Assembly (NCBI RefSeq): GCF_003033925.1
Contig: NZ_CP028365.1
Location: forward strand, 372,001 to 436,000
DNA: 64,000 nucleotides
Direction of reading: 5' to 3'
Origin: Tannerella serpentiformis
GTDB taxonomy: Bacteria > Bacteroidota > Bacteroidia > Bacteroidales > Tannerellaceae
Shown one piece after another: positions 17,570 to 26,994 of the stretch. How positions within the stretch are numbered: the stretch's first letter is position 1; each line of letters begins with the position of its first letter. A program made the translations under genes and the position numbers. Under the pieces are notes generated by a model that was not told the DNA's origin, made no database searches, and was given only the letters and a program-made list of their open reading frames with translations.

Positions 17570-20158
17570 TTAGAAGTCAAAATGCAGCGCGATACGGAAG
17601 CCGTGGCGCTGGATGTCGGAGTGATTGAGGTAGGTCAGGCGGCGGTAATAGCTGACTTCGAGCACGCGAAAGATGTTTTCCAGCCCGACGCTGAACTCCA
17701 TGTAGGGCGAGGTTCCAAAGGCGTGCGATCCGTCGGGGAAGAGCATGAGGCCGTCGGTCTTGTCCGGGTTGTTGCGGTCGCTGAGGCTGCCCCAGACGCC
17801 GCTGACGGAGGCTACCTCACGCAACCCGAGGAGGTTGATGAGCGGAATGCGGTTCAGGATCCAGCCTTTGAGGTGATAGCGGGCGTCAAAGGAGACGTAA
17901 CGGTCGGCCATGAACTCCATCGGGTTCATGAGGTGGAAGGCTTCGGGCTGGATGGTGACGGACTGGTTCGTGTTCGGGGTGATGAGCAGCGGGAAGGGCA
18001 CCTTGTCCCAGACGATGCCGCCGCGCAGGGAGGCGTCGATGTGACCGAAGGAGGAAAGCCAGATGCGTTTGCTGACGCCGGCCTCGGTGCGGTTGTAGCG
18101 GTAGTCGCCGCCCAGGATGCCGCGGAAACCGACCTGATGCGAGAGGCGGAAGACGGGGGCGTCTTTGCTGAGGTTGAAGACGGAGCTCTTGCCCAGGCGA
18201 CTGTTATAGGCGCGCTCGCCGGGGGCGAAGCGGAGTTGGAAGCCCCACTCTGTGGTGTTGTAGTCCTGTAGGCGGGTGAAGTCGTCGGCGCTGTTGCGGA
18301 CGATGTAGCGGAGCGTGCCAGCGGCCTCGTTGTTCATCACCTGCGCCCAAGTCTTGACGGAGAATCCGTTCCGCCACTCGCGTTCGTATTGCAGGCGGGT
18401 CTTGCGGAGGTAGTTCATGTTGCGGTTCGGATGGCCCACTTTCCAGGCCACAAAGACGTTGTCCTTGCTGGTGAAGAGGAAGTCCTGGCCGGGGGTGTAG
18501 AGGTCGTACTCGTGCTGGAGGGAGAGGTTGTTGACGGGCGATTCCTTTTCGTGATACTCTTTTTCGTTGAAGGCCCAGGTGGCGGTGGCGCTGTATTTCC
18601 ATCGGCGGTCGTTGAGGCCGAAGGCGCCGTAGCCACCGAGGAAGAGGTGCGGATGGAGGTTGGCCGTAGTCATGGCGCCAGCGCGGATGCGGAAGCCCTC
18701 GATGTTGTTGGCGCTGAAGACGGTGTTCATGGGGCCGAAGTCGAGCTTGTTCTTCTCGTGCACGTCGTTGATGGGGATGTAACCGGAGATGAGGATCTCG
18801 GCCGTCTTGAGGAGCACCTTGAAGGCCGTCACCTCCTTGAGCTGATTGAGCAGACTCTCGATGCCACTTTCGCGCTCTCGGAGCGGGGTGTGGCGACGGT
18901 TGGCCCAGAAGGAATCGGGCTGCGCGAGGTAGCGCGAGAGGGGCGTCTGGACGCGTCCGGAGAGGGCGAAGATGGAGTCCGCACTGGCGATGTTCGTCCG
19001 ATAGTCCGAGTAGCTGCGCAGCTGGTGGGCGTACATCTGCTGACCGCCGTCGAAGAGTTGGAAGAGCACGTAGGTGTTGTCCGTGTCCAGCTCCCAGAGG
19101 CCGTCCGTGCGGCGGCGAAACTGCTGCTCGACGCGCAGCTCACGGACGAAGTTGAGGTTGATGTGTCGGGGCACATTGAGGAGCACTTTCTTGACCGAGT
19201 ATGTGCCGTCGGTCGTGACATAGAGTCGACCGGTGAAGCCGTAGCTCTGCGCGTTGACGGGCACGAAGGCCAGGTCGGTGCAGGGCTCGCCGCCCACGTC
19301 GACGGTGTCCATGATATAATAATGGTAGAAGGTGTTGGCCAGGGTGGACGAGAGGGGGCTGACGAAGCGATTGAGCAGAAAGGTGATGTTGTTGTCGAAG
19401 ATGTCGACGCCTTGGAAGATCTCGTCGAGGTTAGCAGTGAGGGTGCCGTATTCGTCGAGGCTCTGGTCGATGCCCTGCTGACGGGTGGCACGGACGACGA
19501 CCTTTTCGGATCGGGGCTCGCGGCGGTAGTAGATGTCGGAGATCTTCTCGCGCAGGGAAAGCGTGAGGATGGGGCGGCCGTCGAACTCGGAGGTGTCGAG
19601 GTAGTTCTTCAGGAACTTGAATCGCTTGAGCACCTTGCTCTTCTCCAGTCGGGTGTCGAACTTATCGAGCGAGAGGGTCATCTTTTCGTAGCACTCCGTG
19701 CTGTAGTCGTCCAGCTGGGTGATGCGGTTGCTGTCCTTGCGGGCCACAACGCGCTTCATCAGCTCTACGGCGGGGTTGTTCTTGCGGGTGTAGCGTTCGC
19801 GTTTGGGGCGGATGACAATCTCGGAGAGCTGGATGGTGGAGGGTGCGAGGCGGATGCGGAGGTCGGTCGTGGCGTGCCCGGCGGTGAGGGTGACGGTCTT
19901 GGGGTCATAGCCCACGTAAGAGATCTTGAGGCGTGTCAGCCCGCGATCGTTCTTCAGCTGAAAGTTGCCATCCATGTCGGTGACCCCACCGATGGTGGAT
20001 CCCTCGAAGACGATCGTGACGAAGGGCAGGGGTTCGCCAGTGATGGAGTCGACCACCATGCCAGCGACGGAAGTAGCGTGTTGTGCGTATGCGGCTTGTC
20101 GGCCGAGGCCGATGAGCAAAAGGACCGCAAAGAGGGTTCGGATAACCGCTTTGTTCAT
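17570..20158 (-). CDS. DUF5686 and CarboxypepD_reg-like domain outer-membrane protein
   Basis: An 862-aa predicted outer-membrane protein. Signal peptide MNKAVIRTLFAVLLLIGLGRQAAYAQ, then a CarboxypepD_reg-like domain (about 30-115: AGMVVDSITGEPLPFVTIVF), then the DUF5686 region, which starts with the conserved NPAVELMKRVVARKDSN and includes YHYYIMDTVDVGGEPC and FVPVNAQSYGFTGRLYV. The C-terminal 400 residues look like a barrel and end in FRIALHFDF. Function unknown; the family is widespread in Bacteroidetes, often with surface-polysaccharide or receptor genes. A TATCTTTG promoter element is 41 bp upstream. Strong codon bias makes a long antisense frame that I discount. Confidence 0.9.
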   Translation of the reverse strand: MNKAVIRTLFAVLLLIGLGRQAAYAQHATSVAGMVVDSITGEPLPFVTIVFEGSTIGGVTDMDGNFQLKNDRGLTRLKISYVGYDPKTVTLTAGHATTDLRIRLAPSTIQLSEIVIRPKRERYTRKNNPAVELMKRVVARKDSNRITQLDDYSTECYEKMTLSLDKFDTRLEKSKVLKRFKFLKNYLDTSEFDGRPILTLSLREKISDIYYRREPRSEKVVVRATRQQGIDQSLDEYGTLTANLDEIFQGVDIFDNNITFLLNRFVSPLSSTLANTFYHYYIMDTVDVGGEPCTDLAFVPVNAQSYGFTGRLYVTTDGTYSVKKVLLNVPRHINLNFVRELRVEQQFRRRTDGLWELDTDNTYVLFQLFDGGQQMYAHQLRSYSDYRTNIASADSIFALSGRVQTPLSRYLAQPDSFWANRRHTPLRERESGIESLLNQLKEVTAFKVLLKTAEILISGYIPINDVHEKNKLDFGPMNTVFSANNIEGFRIRAGAMTTANLHPHLFLGGYGAFGLNDRRWKYSATATWAFNEKEYHEKESPVNNLSLQHEYDLYTPGQDFLFTSKDNVFVAWKVGHPNRNMNYLRKTRLQYEREWRNGFSVKTWAQVMNNEAAGTLRYIVRNSADDFTRLQDYNTTEWGFQLRFAPGERAYNSRLGKSSVFNLSKDAPVFRLSHQVGFRGILGGDYRYNRTEAGVSKRIWLSSFGHIDASLRGGIVWDKVPFPLLITPNTNQSVTIQPEAFHLMNPMEFMADRYVSFDARYHLKGWILNRIPLINLLGLREVASVSGVWGSLSDRNNPDKTDGLMLFPDGSHAFGTSPYMEFSVGLENIFRVLEVSYYRRLTYLNHSDIQRHGFRIALHFDF

Positions 20159-20198
20159 TCTGTGTAAGATAACTTGTTACTGTTCAATTAAGCGGCGC

Positions 20199-20206
20199 CA
20201 AAGATA
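20199..20206 (-). promoter_or_regulatory. -7 promoter element for the DUF5686 gene
   Basis: Minus-strand TATCTTTG, an exact TAnnTTTG, lies 41 bp before the ATG. A TTTG on the same strand about 25 bp upstream is a weak -33 candidate. Confidence 0.45.
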
Positions 20207-20377
20207 GAGTGAGCGTAAAAACCCGACCATCCAAAAGGAGGTGGCAAATTCGTCGTGGGGAAGGCCTCCCCCCCACCGTCCCCATTCGATGGGATTGGCG
20301 CATCTGATTTCAGTACATTTCTTTGCACCCGATTTCAAACACGTTTCAAGCGCATTCCATCCATACACACCCCACGC

Positions 20378-20734
20378 ATGCATTGCACTGAAAAAGTAAG
20401 ACGACGACTGGCCTTCTGGCTGTGTATCCTCTTCATCGGATACACGGCGGCGACGTCGTTTTTCTATCATGCGCACTACGTGAACGGTCGATGGATCGTG
20501 CACTCTCACCCCTACACCCAGGCGCCCGAGACGGGCCACCACACCCACACGCAGGCGGGCTTTGCTACGCTGGCCTGCCTCACCGCAGCGCTGATGACCT
20601 CCATCGCGCCCACGCTTTACACTGAACCTCTCACGCGTCTCTCGGCTGTCATCATCAAGGCGATCTGCATTGCCCTCGTCAGCCAGGAGTTCCTCCACCT
20701 ATCCCTTCGCGGCCCGCCGGCGATGTGCCTCTAA
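20378..20734 (+). CDS. small histidine-rich membrane protein
   Basis: A 118-aa protein. The start is set at MHCTEKVRRRLAFWLCILF, where the first membrane segment begins; the in-frame extension upstream is not protein-like. There are two hydrophobic segments (about 12-28 and 65-85) and possibly a third at about 93-110. Between the first two lies a histidine cluster: FYHAHYVNG, then IVHSHPY, then HHTHTQAGF. This HxH...HSH...HTH pattern looks like a metal site and I recall similar small proteins in Bacteroidales. It lies upstream of a TonB-dependent receptor on the same strand, separated by an array. A metal-uptake or sensing role is inference. Confidence 0.65.
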   Translation: MHCTEKVRRRLAFWLCILFIGYTAATSFFYHAHYVNGRWIVHSHPYTQAPETGHHTHTQAGFATLACLTAALMTSIAPTLYTEPLTRLSAVIIKAICIALVSQEFLHLSLRGPPAMCL

Positions 20735-20922
20735 ATGGCGAATTGCTGCGTTGCGATCGATTCTCGGTCTCGGACGCCTTGCACTTCATCCATTTATGAA
20801 CACCGCCCTGTAATCCACCTGTCAATTGATCATTGTCAATGGTCATAGGGCGCCATGATTCGCCCCGACGGCCATTGTTGCGTGCTCCTGCTTCGGAAAT
20901 ACACGCTATCAGACTGATGCAG

Positions 20923-21285
20923 GCTTGCAGGGACTCGTCGAAGTCTTCGCCAGCTTCACGCAGGCTTGCAGGGCCTCGTCGAAGTCTTCGCCAGCCTCAA
21001 ACATGCTTGCATGGACTCGATTTACCGTAAATCAGCTCCAAACATGCTTGCATGGCTCCGATTTACCGTAAATCAGCTTCAAACACGCTTGCATGGCTCC
21101 GATTTACCGTAAATCAGCTTCAAACAGGCTTGCATGGCTCCGATTTACCGTAAATCAGCGTCAAGCACGCTTGCATGGACTCGATTTACCGTAAATCAGC
21201 TTCAAGCAGGCTTGCAGGGCCCCGATATACAGTATATCAGCTTCAAGCAGGCTTGCATGGCCCGATATACATTATTCCAACTGTC
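20923..21285. repeat. 41-bp tandem array E (9 units) with three alternative palindromes
   Basis: GCTTGCA, or GCTTGC at the edges, recurs at 20923, 20964, 21005, 21046, 21087, 21128, 21169, 21210 and 21251, exactly 41 bp apart. The 15 bp at unit positions 15-29 form a palindrome. In units 1-2 it is GTCGAAGTCTTCGCC, in units 3-7 GATTTACCGTAAATC, and in unit 8 GATATACAGTATATC. The flanking sequence is nearly constant. The array lies between the histidine-rich protein gene and the TonB receptor gene. Confidence 0.96.
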
Positions 21286-21327
21286 TAAAAACAAACAGAT
21301 ATCACACTAATAAACACAAGTAAGAAA

Positions 21328-23943
21328 ATGAGAATCATTTACCTCCCCCTGCTGATGCTTTGCGCATCGCTCACACAGCCGGCTTGGGCCGGCACGACTG
21401 ATCCCACGATCGGATCGGAACAAGTCAAACCCAAGACAGACGCCGTCGTCACCGGCCACGTGGTCGACGCTAAGACGGGCGAACATTTGCCCTACATCAA
21501 CGTCGTAGTCAAAGGCACCACCATCGGCGTGGCCACCGACGCCACGGGTCACTACATGCTCAAGGACCTGCCCGCGGGCGAACTGACCATCGAGGCCACC
21601 TTCATCGGCTACAAAAAGGCCGTGAAGAAGATCAAGACGAAGCCCAACACGATGCTCGAAGTCAACTTTGAGCTCGAGGAAGAGGCGCTGGCCATCGACG
21701 AGGTGGTCGTCTCGGCCACACGCAGCGAGACGATGCGCCGCGAAGCACCGTCGCTCGTGAACGTGCTTGACACGAAGCTCTTCGAGCGCACCCAATCGAC
21801 CGACATCGCCCAAGGACTGAAGTTCCAACCCGGCGTGCGCGTGGAGACCAACTGCCAGAACTGCGGCTTCAGCCAAGTGCGCATCAACGGCCTCGACGGC
21901 CCCTATTCGCAGATCCTGATCGACTCACGCCCCGTCTTCAGCGCGCTGGCGGGCGTCTACGGGCTGGAGCAGATCCCGGCCAACATGATCGAGCGCGTCG
22001 AGGTGGTGCGTGGCGGCGGATCGGCGCTGTTCGGATCGTCGGCCATCGCGGGCACGATCAACATCATCACCCGCGAACCGACAGGCAACTCCGCCTCCCT
22101 CTCGCACCAGACGCGCGGACTGGGCGGCCTGAACACGTTTGAGAACACGACGAACTTCAACGGCTCCATGGTGAACGAAAACGGTCGGCTGGGCGTCACC
22201 CTCTTCGGCCAGGCACGCCACCGCACGGGCTACGACCACGACGGCGACGGCTACACGGAGCTGCCCGTGCTCGACGGTCGCACCTTAGGCTTCCGCACCT
22301 TCCTCAAGCCGAACATCTACTCGCGCTTCACGCTGGAGTTTCACAACACCCACGAGTTCCGCCGCGGCGGTGACCTGCTCAAGGAGCAGCCCCACAACGC
22401 CCACATCGCCGAGCAGCTGGAGCACATCAACAACGTGGGCAGCCTCGGCTACCAATACTTCAGCCCCGACGGCCATCACCGCTTCAACGCCTACGGCTCG
22501 TTCATGAAGGTGCAGCGCAAGAGCTACTACGGTGGCGGCGATCGCACGGCAGACGAGATCATCAACGAGGGCAAGAAGAACGTGGAGGCTGCCAAGGATG
22601 CCTTCATCGCCGAGCTCAAAAAGAAGAACCCCGCCATCACGGACGACGAGCTAGAGGCCGAGGTGAAGAAGTCCTTCTTACCCGGCTCGCACAACGGCCT
22701 GACGAACGAGGATATGCTGGAGCTGAACAAGCGCATGTCTTCTTACGGACGCACAAACGGCCTGACCTACATGTTCGGCGCACAGTATGCCGCTGACTTT
22801 GACCGCCTGCTCTTCCTCCCCTCCACGCTCACCGCGGGCATCGAGTACAACCACGATCACTTGGACGATAAGAGCGGATACCGCGAGGCGCCCATCGATC
22901 AGCGCGTGAACACGAAGAGCGCCTTCCTGCAAAACGAATGGAAGGACGACCGCTGGAGCATCCTCGTCGGTGCCCGGCTCGACAAGCACTCGATGGTCAG
23001 CCGCGCCATCCTCAGCCCGCGCCTCAACCTGCGCTTTGCCCCCTCGAAAGATTTTACCCTGCGCGCCAGCTACAGCAAGGGATTCCGCGCCCCGCAGCTC
23101 TTTGACGAGGACTTGCACGTGGACAATGCTGGTGGCGACCTCATCGTCTCTCGCAACGCCCCGGGCCTCCGGGAGGAAACCTCGCACAGCTTCAGCGCCT
23201 CCATCGACTGGTACCACCGCTTCGGCGTTTGGCAGCTCAACCTGCTGGCCGAAGGCTTCTACACGCAGCTCGTGGACGCCTTTGGGTTTACGCAGAAGGA
23301 CACCGTCATCGGTGGCATCTCGCAGATCCTCAAGACGCGCGAAAACTCCGACGGCGCCAAGGTGTACGGCCTCAACTTCGAGGGTAAAATTGCCTACCTC
23401 AACACCTGGCAGCTGCAAGGTGGACTCACCGCGCAACGTAGCCTTTGGAACACCGAGCGACAGTGGAACGAGGACGACGCCTACAAGACGCGCCGCATCT
23501 ACCGCACCCCCGATCTCTACGCCTACTTCATCGGCACGCTCAACATCACCCGCGCCCTGAGCTTCTCCCTGACGGGTAACTATACGGGCAACATGCTCAC
23601 CGGCCACGAGATCCCGACCGAGGACGACGGTTCGCTCACACAGTTCAACGGCCGTCCCGCCGCCACCATCCACCCCGACCGCATGCAGCATGGCGAAGGT
23701 CAGACGGACAAGACCTACGGCCCGCGCACATTCCGGACGCCGGCCTTCTTCGAGATGGGCGCCCGCGTGGCCTACAACATCCCGCTCTACAAGACCTACA
23801 CACTGCAGCTCCACGCCGGTGTGCAGAACATGTTCAACGCCTTCCAAGACGACTTCGACCGCGGTCCCTCGCGCGACTCGGCCTACATCTACGGCCCCGG
23901 CTCGCCCCGCTGCTGGTACGCCGGCATGAAGCTCACGCTGTAA
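21328..23943 (+). CDS. TonB-dependent outer-membrane receptor
   Basis: An 871-aa receptor. Signal peptide MRIIYLPLLMLCASLTQPAWA, then a CarboxypepD_reg-like domain (about 45-125: TGHVVDAKTGEHLPYINVVV), then a typical plug (about 130-240) with VVVSATRSE, the cysteine pair in ETNCQNCGFSQVRINGL, YSQILIDSRPVFS and VEVVRGGGSALFGSSAIAGTI. The barrel follows and ends CWYAGMKLTL. A charged helical insertion lies near 405-460. The CxxC in the plug, and the histidine-rich membrane protein upstream, suggest a metal or metal-complex substrate, but this is inference. A strong terminator follows at 23973. Confidence 0.92.
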   Translation: MRIIYLPLLMLCASLTQPAWAGTTDPTIGSEQVKPKTDAVVTGHVVDAKTGEHLPYINVVVKGTTIGVATDATGHYMLKDLPAGELTIEATFIGYKKAVKKIKTKPNTMLEVNFELEEEALAIDEVVVSATRSETMRREAPSLVNVLDTKLFERTQSTDIAQGLKFQPGVRVETNCQNCGFSQVRINGLDGPYSQILIDSRPVFSALAGVYGLEQIPANMIERVEVVRGGGSALFGSSAIAGTINIITREPTGNSASLSHQTRGLGGLNTFENTTNFNGSMVNENGRLGVTLFGQARHRTGYDHDGDGYTELPVLDGRTLGFRTFLKPNIYSRFTLEFHNTHEFRRGGDLLKEQPHNAHIAEQLEHINNVGSLGYQYFSPDGHHRFNAYGSFMKVQRKSYYGGGDRTADEIINEGKKNVEAAKDAFIAELKKKNPAITDDELEAEVKKSFLPGSHNGLTNEDMLELNKRMSSYGRTNGLTYMFGAQYAADFDRLLFLPSTLTAGIEYNHDHLDDKSGYREAPIDQRVNTKSAFLQNEWKDDRWSILVGARLDKHSMVSRAILSPRLNLRFAPSKDFTLRASYSKGFRAPQLFDEDLHVDNAGGDLIVSRNAPGLREETSHSFSASIDWYHRFGVWQLNLLAEGFYTQLVDAFGFTQKDTVIGGISQILKTRENSDGAKVYGLNFEGKIAYLNTWQLQGGLTAQRSLWNTERQWNEDDAYKTRRIYRTPDLYAYFIGTLNITRALSFSLTGNYTGNMLTGHEIPTEDDGSLTQFNGRPAATIHPDRMQHGEGQTDKTYGPRTFRTPAFFEMGARVAYNIPLYKTYTLQLHAGVQNMFNAFQDDFDRGPSRDSAYIYGPGSPRCWYAGMKLTL

Positions 23944-23972
23944 TCGTCAGAGGGTTCATTGTCCATGATAGA

Positions 23973-24007
23973 AAGGGCATCTCCGCTGGTCGGGGGTGCC
24001 CTTTTTT
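23973..24007 (+). terminator. Rho-independent terminator of the TonB receptor gene
   Basis: AAAGGGCA and TGCCCTTT arms are followed by a T run, 30 bp after the stop codon. Confidence 0.8.
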
Positions 24008-24084
24008 CCGTGTTACACCTCGTCCGTTGCATGATGGATGTTGTTCTGCGCTGAAAAAGTCAGTCAGCAAAGTCCACTCAGACT

Positions 24085-24175
24085 CAAGTACCCGGCCAAG
24101 CTTACCCGGCCTCGGTAGAGGCCTTGATCTTCTTTTGCTTCTTTTCTTCCATCAAGGGAAGAAAAGAAGGATGCA
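24085..24175 (-). repeat. dispersed intergenic element, copy 1
   Basis: The sequence from GTACCCGGCC through CCTTGATCTTCTTTTGCTTC to the hairpin TTCTTTTCTTCC-atcaag-GGAAGAAAAGAA is matched in reverse complement at 28578-28665. It encodes nothing. The perfect hairpin of 12 bp or more is the most conserved part. Confidence 0.75.
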
Positions 24176-24210
24176 AGAGGAAGAAAAGGAGTTAAGCCTC
24201 CCCCCGCGCC

Positions 24211-24218
24211 TATCTTTG
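24211..24218 (+). promoter_or_regulatory. -7 promoter element for gmd-fcl
   Basis: TATCTTTG, an exact TAnnTTTG, lies 37 bp before the gmd ATG, directly after the dispersed element. No clear -33 TTTG. Confidence 0.45.
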
Positions 24219-24255
24219 CCGCCCAAACAACACGTATAATAGTATATCACACACA

Positions 24256-25338
24256 ATGAGAAAGACCGCATTAATCACAGGCATCACGGGTCAGGACGGA
24301 TCGTATCTGGCCGAGTTCCTGATCGACAAAGGCTATGAGGTGCACGGCATCATGCGCCGCTCCTCGTCGTTCAACACCGGGCGCATCGAGCACCTCTACC
24401 TCGACGAATGGGTGCGCGACATGAAGCGCCAACGCACCATCAACCTCCACTACGGCGACATGACCGACAGCAGCTCGCTCGTCCGCATCATCCAACTGAC
24501 GCAGCCCGACGAGATCTACAACCTCGCCGCACAGAGCCACGTCAAGGTCAGCTTCGACGTGCCCGAGTACACCGCCGACGCCGACGCCATCGGTACCCTC
24601 CGCCTGCTGGAGGCCGTACGTATCCTCGGTATGGAACACAAGACACGCATCTATCAGGCCTCTACCTCTGAGCTCTTCGGACTCGTGCAGGAGGTGCCGC
24701 AGCGCGAGACGACACCCTTCTACCCCCGATCGCCCTACAGCGTAGCCAAGCAATACGGCTTCTGGATCACCAAGAACTATCGCGAGAGCTACGACATGTT
24801 TGCCGTCAACGGCATCCTCTTCAACCACGAAAGCGAACGCCGGGGCGAGAACTTCGTCACCCGCAAGATCACGCTGGCCGCCGCACGCATCGTGCAGGGC
24901 TTCCAAGACAAGCTCTACATGGGCAACCTCAACGCGTTGCGCGACTGGGGTTACGCCAAGGATTACGTGGAGTGTATGTGGATGATGCTGCAATACGAGC
25001 GCCCGGAGGACTTCGTGATCGCTACGGGCGAGATGCACACCGTGCGCGAGTTCTGCACCCTGGCCTTCCGTGAGGCCGGCATCGAGCTGCGTTGGGAGGG
25101 CGAGGGCCTGAATGAGCACGGCATCGACGTCAAGACGGGCCGCTCGCTCGTGGAGGTAGATCCGAAATACTTCCGACCCGCCGAAGTGGAGCAGTTGCTT
25201 GGCGACCCGACGAAGGCGAAGACCCTGCTCGGCTGGAACCCGCGCAAGACCTCGTTCGAGGAGCTGGTCCGCCTGATGGTGAAACACGATCTACGCTTCA
25301 CGCGCAAGCTCTATCTGCGCGCCCAAGAGGAGGAGTAA
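24256..25338 (+). CDS. gmd: GDP-mannose 4,6-dehydratase
   Basis: A 360-aa extended SDR enzyme that converts GDP-mannose to GDP-4-keto-6-deoxymannose, the first step to GDP-fucose. The NADP-binding loop is [15 protein letters not shown] (8-22), [14 protein letters not shown] follows, the catalytic set is T137/S138/E139 in STSELFG, and the YxxxK pair is Y161/K165 in [27 protein letters not shown] binds the nucleotide. It is 4 bp from fcl, so the pathway is a two-gene operon. In Tannerella and Bacteroides relatives the product feeds fucosylated surface glycans. Confidence 0.97.
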   Translation: MRKTALITGITGQDGSYLAEFLIDKGYEVHGIMRRSSSFNTGRIEHLYLDEWVRDMKRQRTINLHYGDMTDSSSLVRIIQLTQPDEIYNLAAQSHVKVSFDVPEYTADADAIGTLRLLEAVRILGMEHKTRIYQASTSELFGLVQEVPQRETTPFYPRSPYSVAKQYGFWITKNYRESYDMFAVNGILFNHESERRGENFVTRKITLAAARIVQGFQDKLYMGNLNALRDWGYAKDYVECMWMMLQYERPEDFVIATGEMHTVREFCTLAFREAGIELRWEGEGLNEHGIDVKTGRSLVEVDPKYFRPAEVEQLLGDPTKAKTLLGWNPRKTSFEELVRLMVKHDLRFTRKLYLRAQEEE

Positions 25339-25342
25339 ACCG

Positions 25343-26449
25343 ATGATGGATAAGCAAGCCAAAATCTATGTCGCCGGCCACCGCGGACTCGTCGGGTCGG
25401 CCATTTGGAACAACCTCCTCGCCAAGGGGTACACGAACCTCGTGGGCCGCACCCACACGGAGCTCGACCTGCTGGACGCCGCTGCCGTTCGCCGATTCTT
25501 CGACGAGGAGCGCCCGGCGTACGTCGTCCTGGCCGCGGCCTACGTGGGTGGGATCATGGCCAACAGCCGCTACCGCGCCGACTTCATCTACCGCAACCTC
25601 GGCATCCAGCAGAACGTCATCGGCGAGAGCTTCCGCCACGATGTCCGCAAACTGCTCTTTCTCGGCAGCACCTGCATCTACCCCCGCGACGTGCCCCAAC
25701 CCATGCGCGAGGACGCCCTCCTGACCGCCCCGCTGGAGTACACCAACGAGCCCTACGCCATCGCCAAGATCGCCGGCCTGAAGATGTGCGAGAGCTTCAA
25801 CCTGCAATACGGCACGAACTACATCGCCGTCATGCCCACCAACCTCTACGGCCCGAACGACAACTTCGACCTGGAGCGCAGCCACGTCCTGCCCGCCATG
25901 ATCCGCAAGATCCACCTGGCCCGCTGCCTCCACGAGGGCCGCATGGACGACGTCCGCGCCGATCTCGTCCGCCGCCCCGTTGAGCAAGTCGACGCCCGCA
26001 CGGCCTCGGACGAGGAGCTGCTCGCCCTGCTCGCCAAGTACGGCATCGCCCCCGACGCCGTCACGCTCTGGGGCACGGGCACACCGCTGCGCGAGTTCCT
26101 CTGGAGCGAGGAGATGGCCGACGCCTGCGTCTACATCATGGAGCATGTCGACTTCGCCGATTTGAAGGGCTCCGATCCCGACGTCCGCAACTGCCACATC
26201 AACATCGGAACGGGCCACGAGATCACCATCGGCGACTTGGCGCGGCTCATCGTCCGCACCGTCGGCTATGGCGGCCGCCTCGCCTTCGACGCCACCAAGC
26301 CCGACGGCACCCTCCGCAAGCTGACCGACGTCTCCAAGCTCCACGCCCTCGGCTGGCACCACCGCATCGAGATCGACGAGGGTGTCGACCGCATCTATCG
26401 CTGGTACACGAACGCGTCTGCGGAGGCGTCTACGGGCGCCAGCCAATGA
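25343..26449 (+). CDS. fcl: GDP-L-fucose synthase
   Basis: A 368-aa SDR epimerase/reductase that converts the Gmd product to GDP-L-fucose. It has the Rossmann loop VAGHRGLVGSAIW (10-22), the catalytic LGSTCIYPR with C111, and the YxxxK pair Y138/K142 in NEPYAIAKIAG. VMPTNLYGPNDNFD is typical. A roughly 40-residue insertion near 195-235 makes it longer than the E. coli enzyme, a common state in Bacteroidales. It is the second gene of the operon and is followed by a hairpin terminator. Confidence 0.96.
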   Translation: MMDKQAKIYVAGHRGLVGSAIWNNLLAKGYTNLVGRTHTELDLLDAAAVRRFFDEERPAYVVLAAAYVGGIMANSRYRADFIYRNLGIQQNVIGESFRHDVRKLLFLGSTCIYPRDVPQPMREDALLTAPLEYTNEPYAIAKIAGLKMCESFNLQYGTNYIAVMPTNLYGPNDNFDLERSHVLPAMIRKIHLARCLHEGRMDDVRADLVRRPVEQVDARTASDEELLALLAKYGIAPDAVTLWGTGTPLREFLWSEEMADACVYIMEHVDFADLKGSDPDVRNCHINIGTGHEITIGDLARLIVRTVGYGGRLAFDATKPDGTLRKLTDVSKLHALGWHHRIEIDEGVDRIYRWYTNASAEASTGASQ

Positions 26450-26480
26450 GCCGGGTACGGCGCCTTATCCCCCAATGCAG

Positions 26481-26525
26481 AGAAGTCCTGCGGATCCTTT
26501 GTTGATCCACGGGACTTCTTGTTTT
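26481..26525 (+). terminator. Rho-independent terminator of gmd-fcl
   Basis: AGAAGTCC and GGACTTCT arms with an inner GGATC/GATCC stem, followed by TGTTTT. It separates the fucose genes from dnaB. Confidence 0.7.
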
Positions 26526-26538
26526 GAGTCGTGGATCC

Positions 26539-26935
26539 GTTTCTGATTCGCTATTCCTGACTGCAAACGATCATCAATCAGTTTCTGATTCACTATCCCT
26601 GACCGCAAAAGGTCATCAATCAGTTTCTGATTCACTATCCCTGACCGCAAAAGGTCATCAATCAGTTTCTGATTCACTATCCCTGACTGCAAAAGGTCAT
26701 CAATCAGTTTCTGATTCGCTATCCCTGACTGCAAAAGGGCCTCAATCAGTTTCTGATTCGCTACCCCTGACCGCAAAAGGTCATCAATCAGATTCTGATT
26801 GGGGGCTATCACATGAAAAGGATAGGCAATCAGTTTCTGATTGGGAGTCATCACATGAAAAGGATAGGGAATCAGATTCTGATTGGGGGCTATCACACGA
26901 AAGGGATAAGGAATCAGAAACGGATTCGAAGGCCC
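26539..26935. repeat. 42-bp tandem array F (10 units)
   Basis: The palindrome AATCAGtttCTGATT, or its AATCAGattCTGATT variant, recurs with a 42-bp step at 26539, 26581, 26623, 26665, 26707, 26749, 26791, 26833, 26875 and, more weakly, 26917. The first seven units continue with CACTATCCCTGACCGCAAAAGGTC; the last ones switch to GGGGGCTATCACATGAAAAGG while keeping the palindrome. The array ends about 60 bp upstream of dnaB. As 42 is a multiple of three, it is open in frame with dnaB. Confidence 0.95.
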
Positions 26936-26994
26936 TTCCGACAGACAAGTACTTTTGGCGCCACAAAAAACATCTTATCACACATCCCATCCCT

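Noticed and set aside
18389-20167. 592-codon frame antisense to the DUF5686 gene
   Set aside because: Caused by GC-rich codon bias of the real gene; no domain, and the sense frame has signal peptide and family motifs. The same applies to antisense frames over dnaB, fcl, gmd and the flavodiiron gene.
24027-24239. Short plus-strand frame before gmd
   Set aside because: It lies in a dispersed hairpin element and over the gmd promoter.
26539-26935. CRISPR-like appearance of array F and the other arrays
   Set aside because: Units are homogeneous from end to end with no variable spacers, no leader and no cas genes nearby.
26524-26994. 157-codon N-terminal extension of DnaB
   Set aside because: It begins at TTG and consists of the translated array; normal DnaB starts at 26995.
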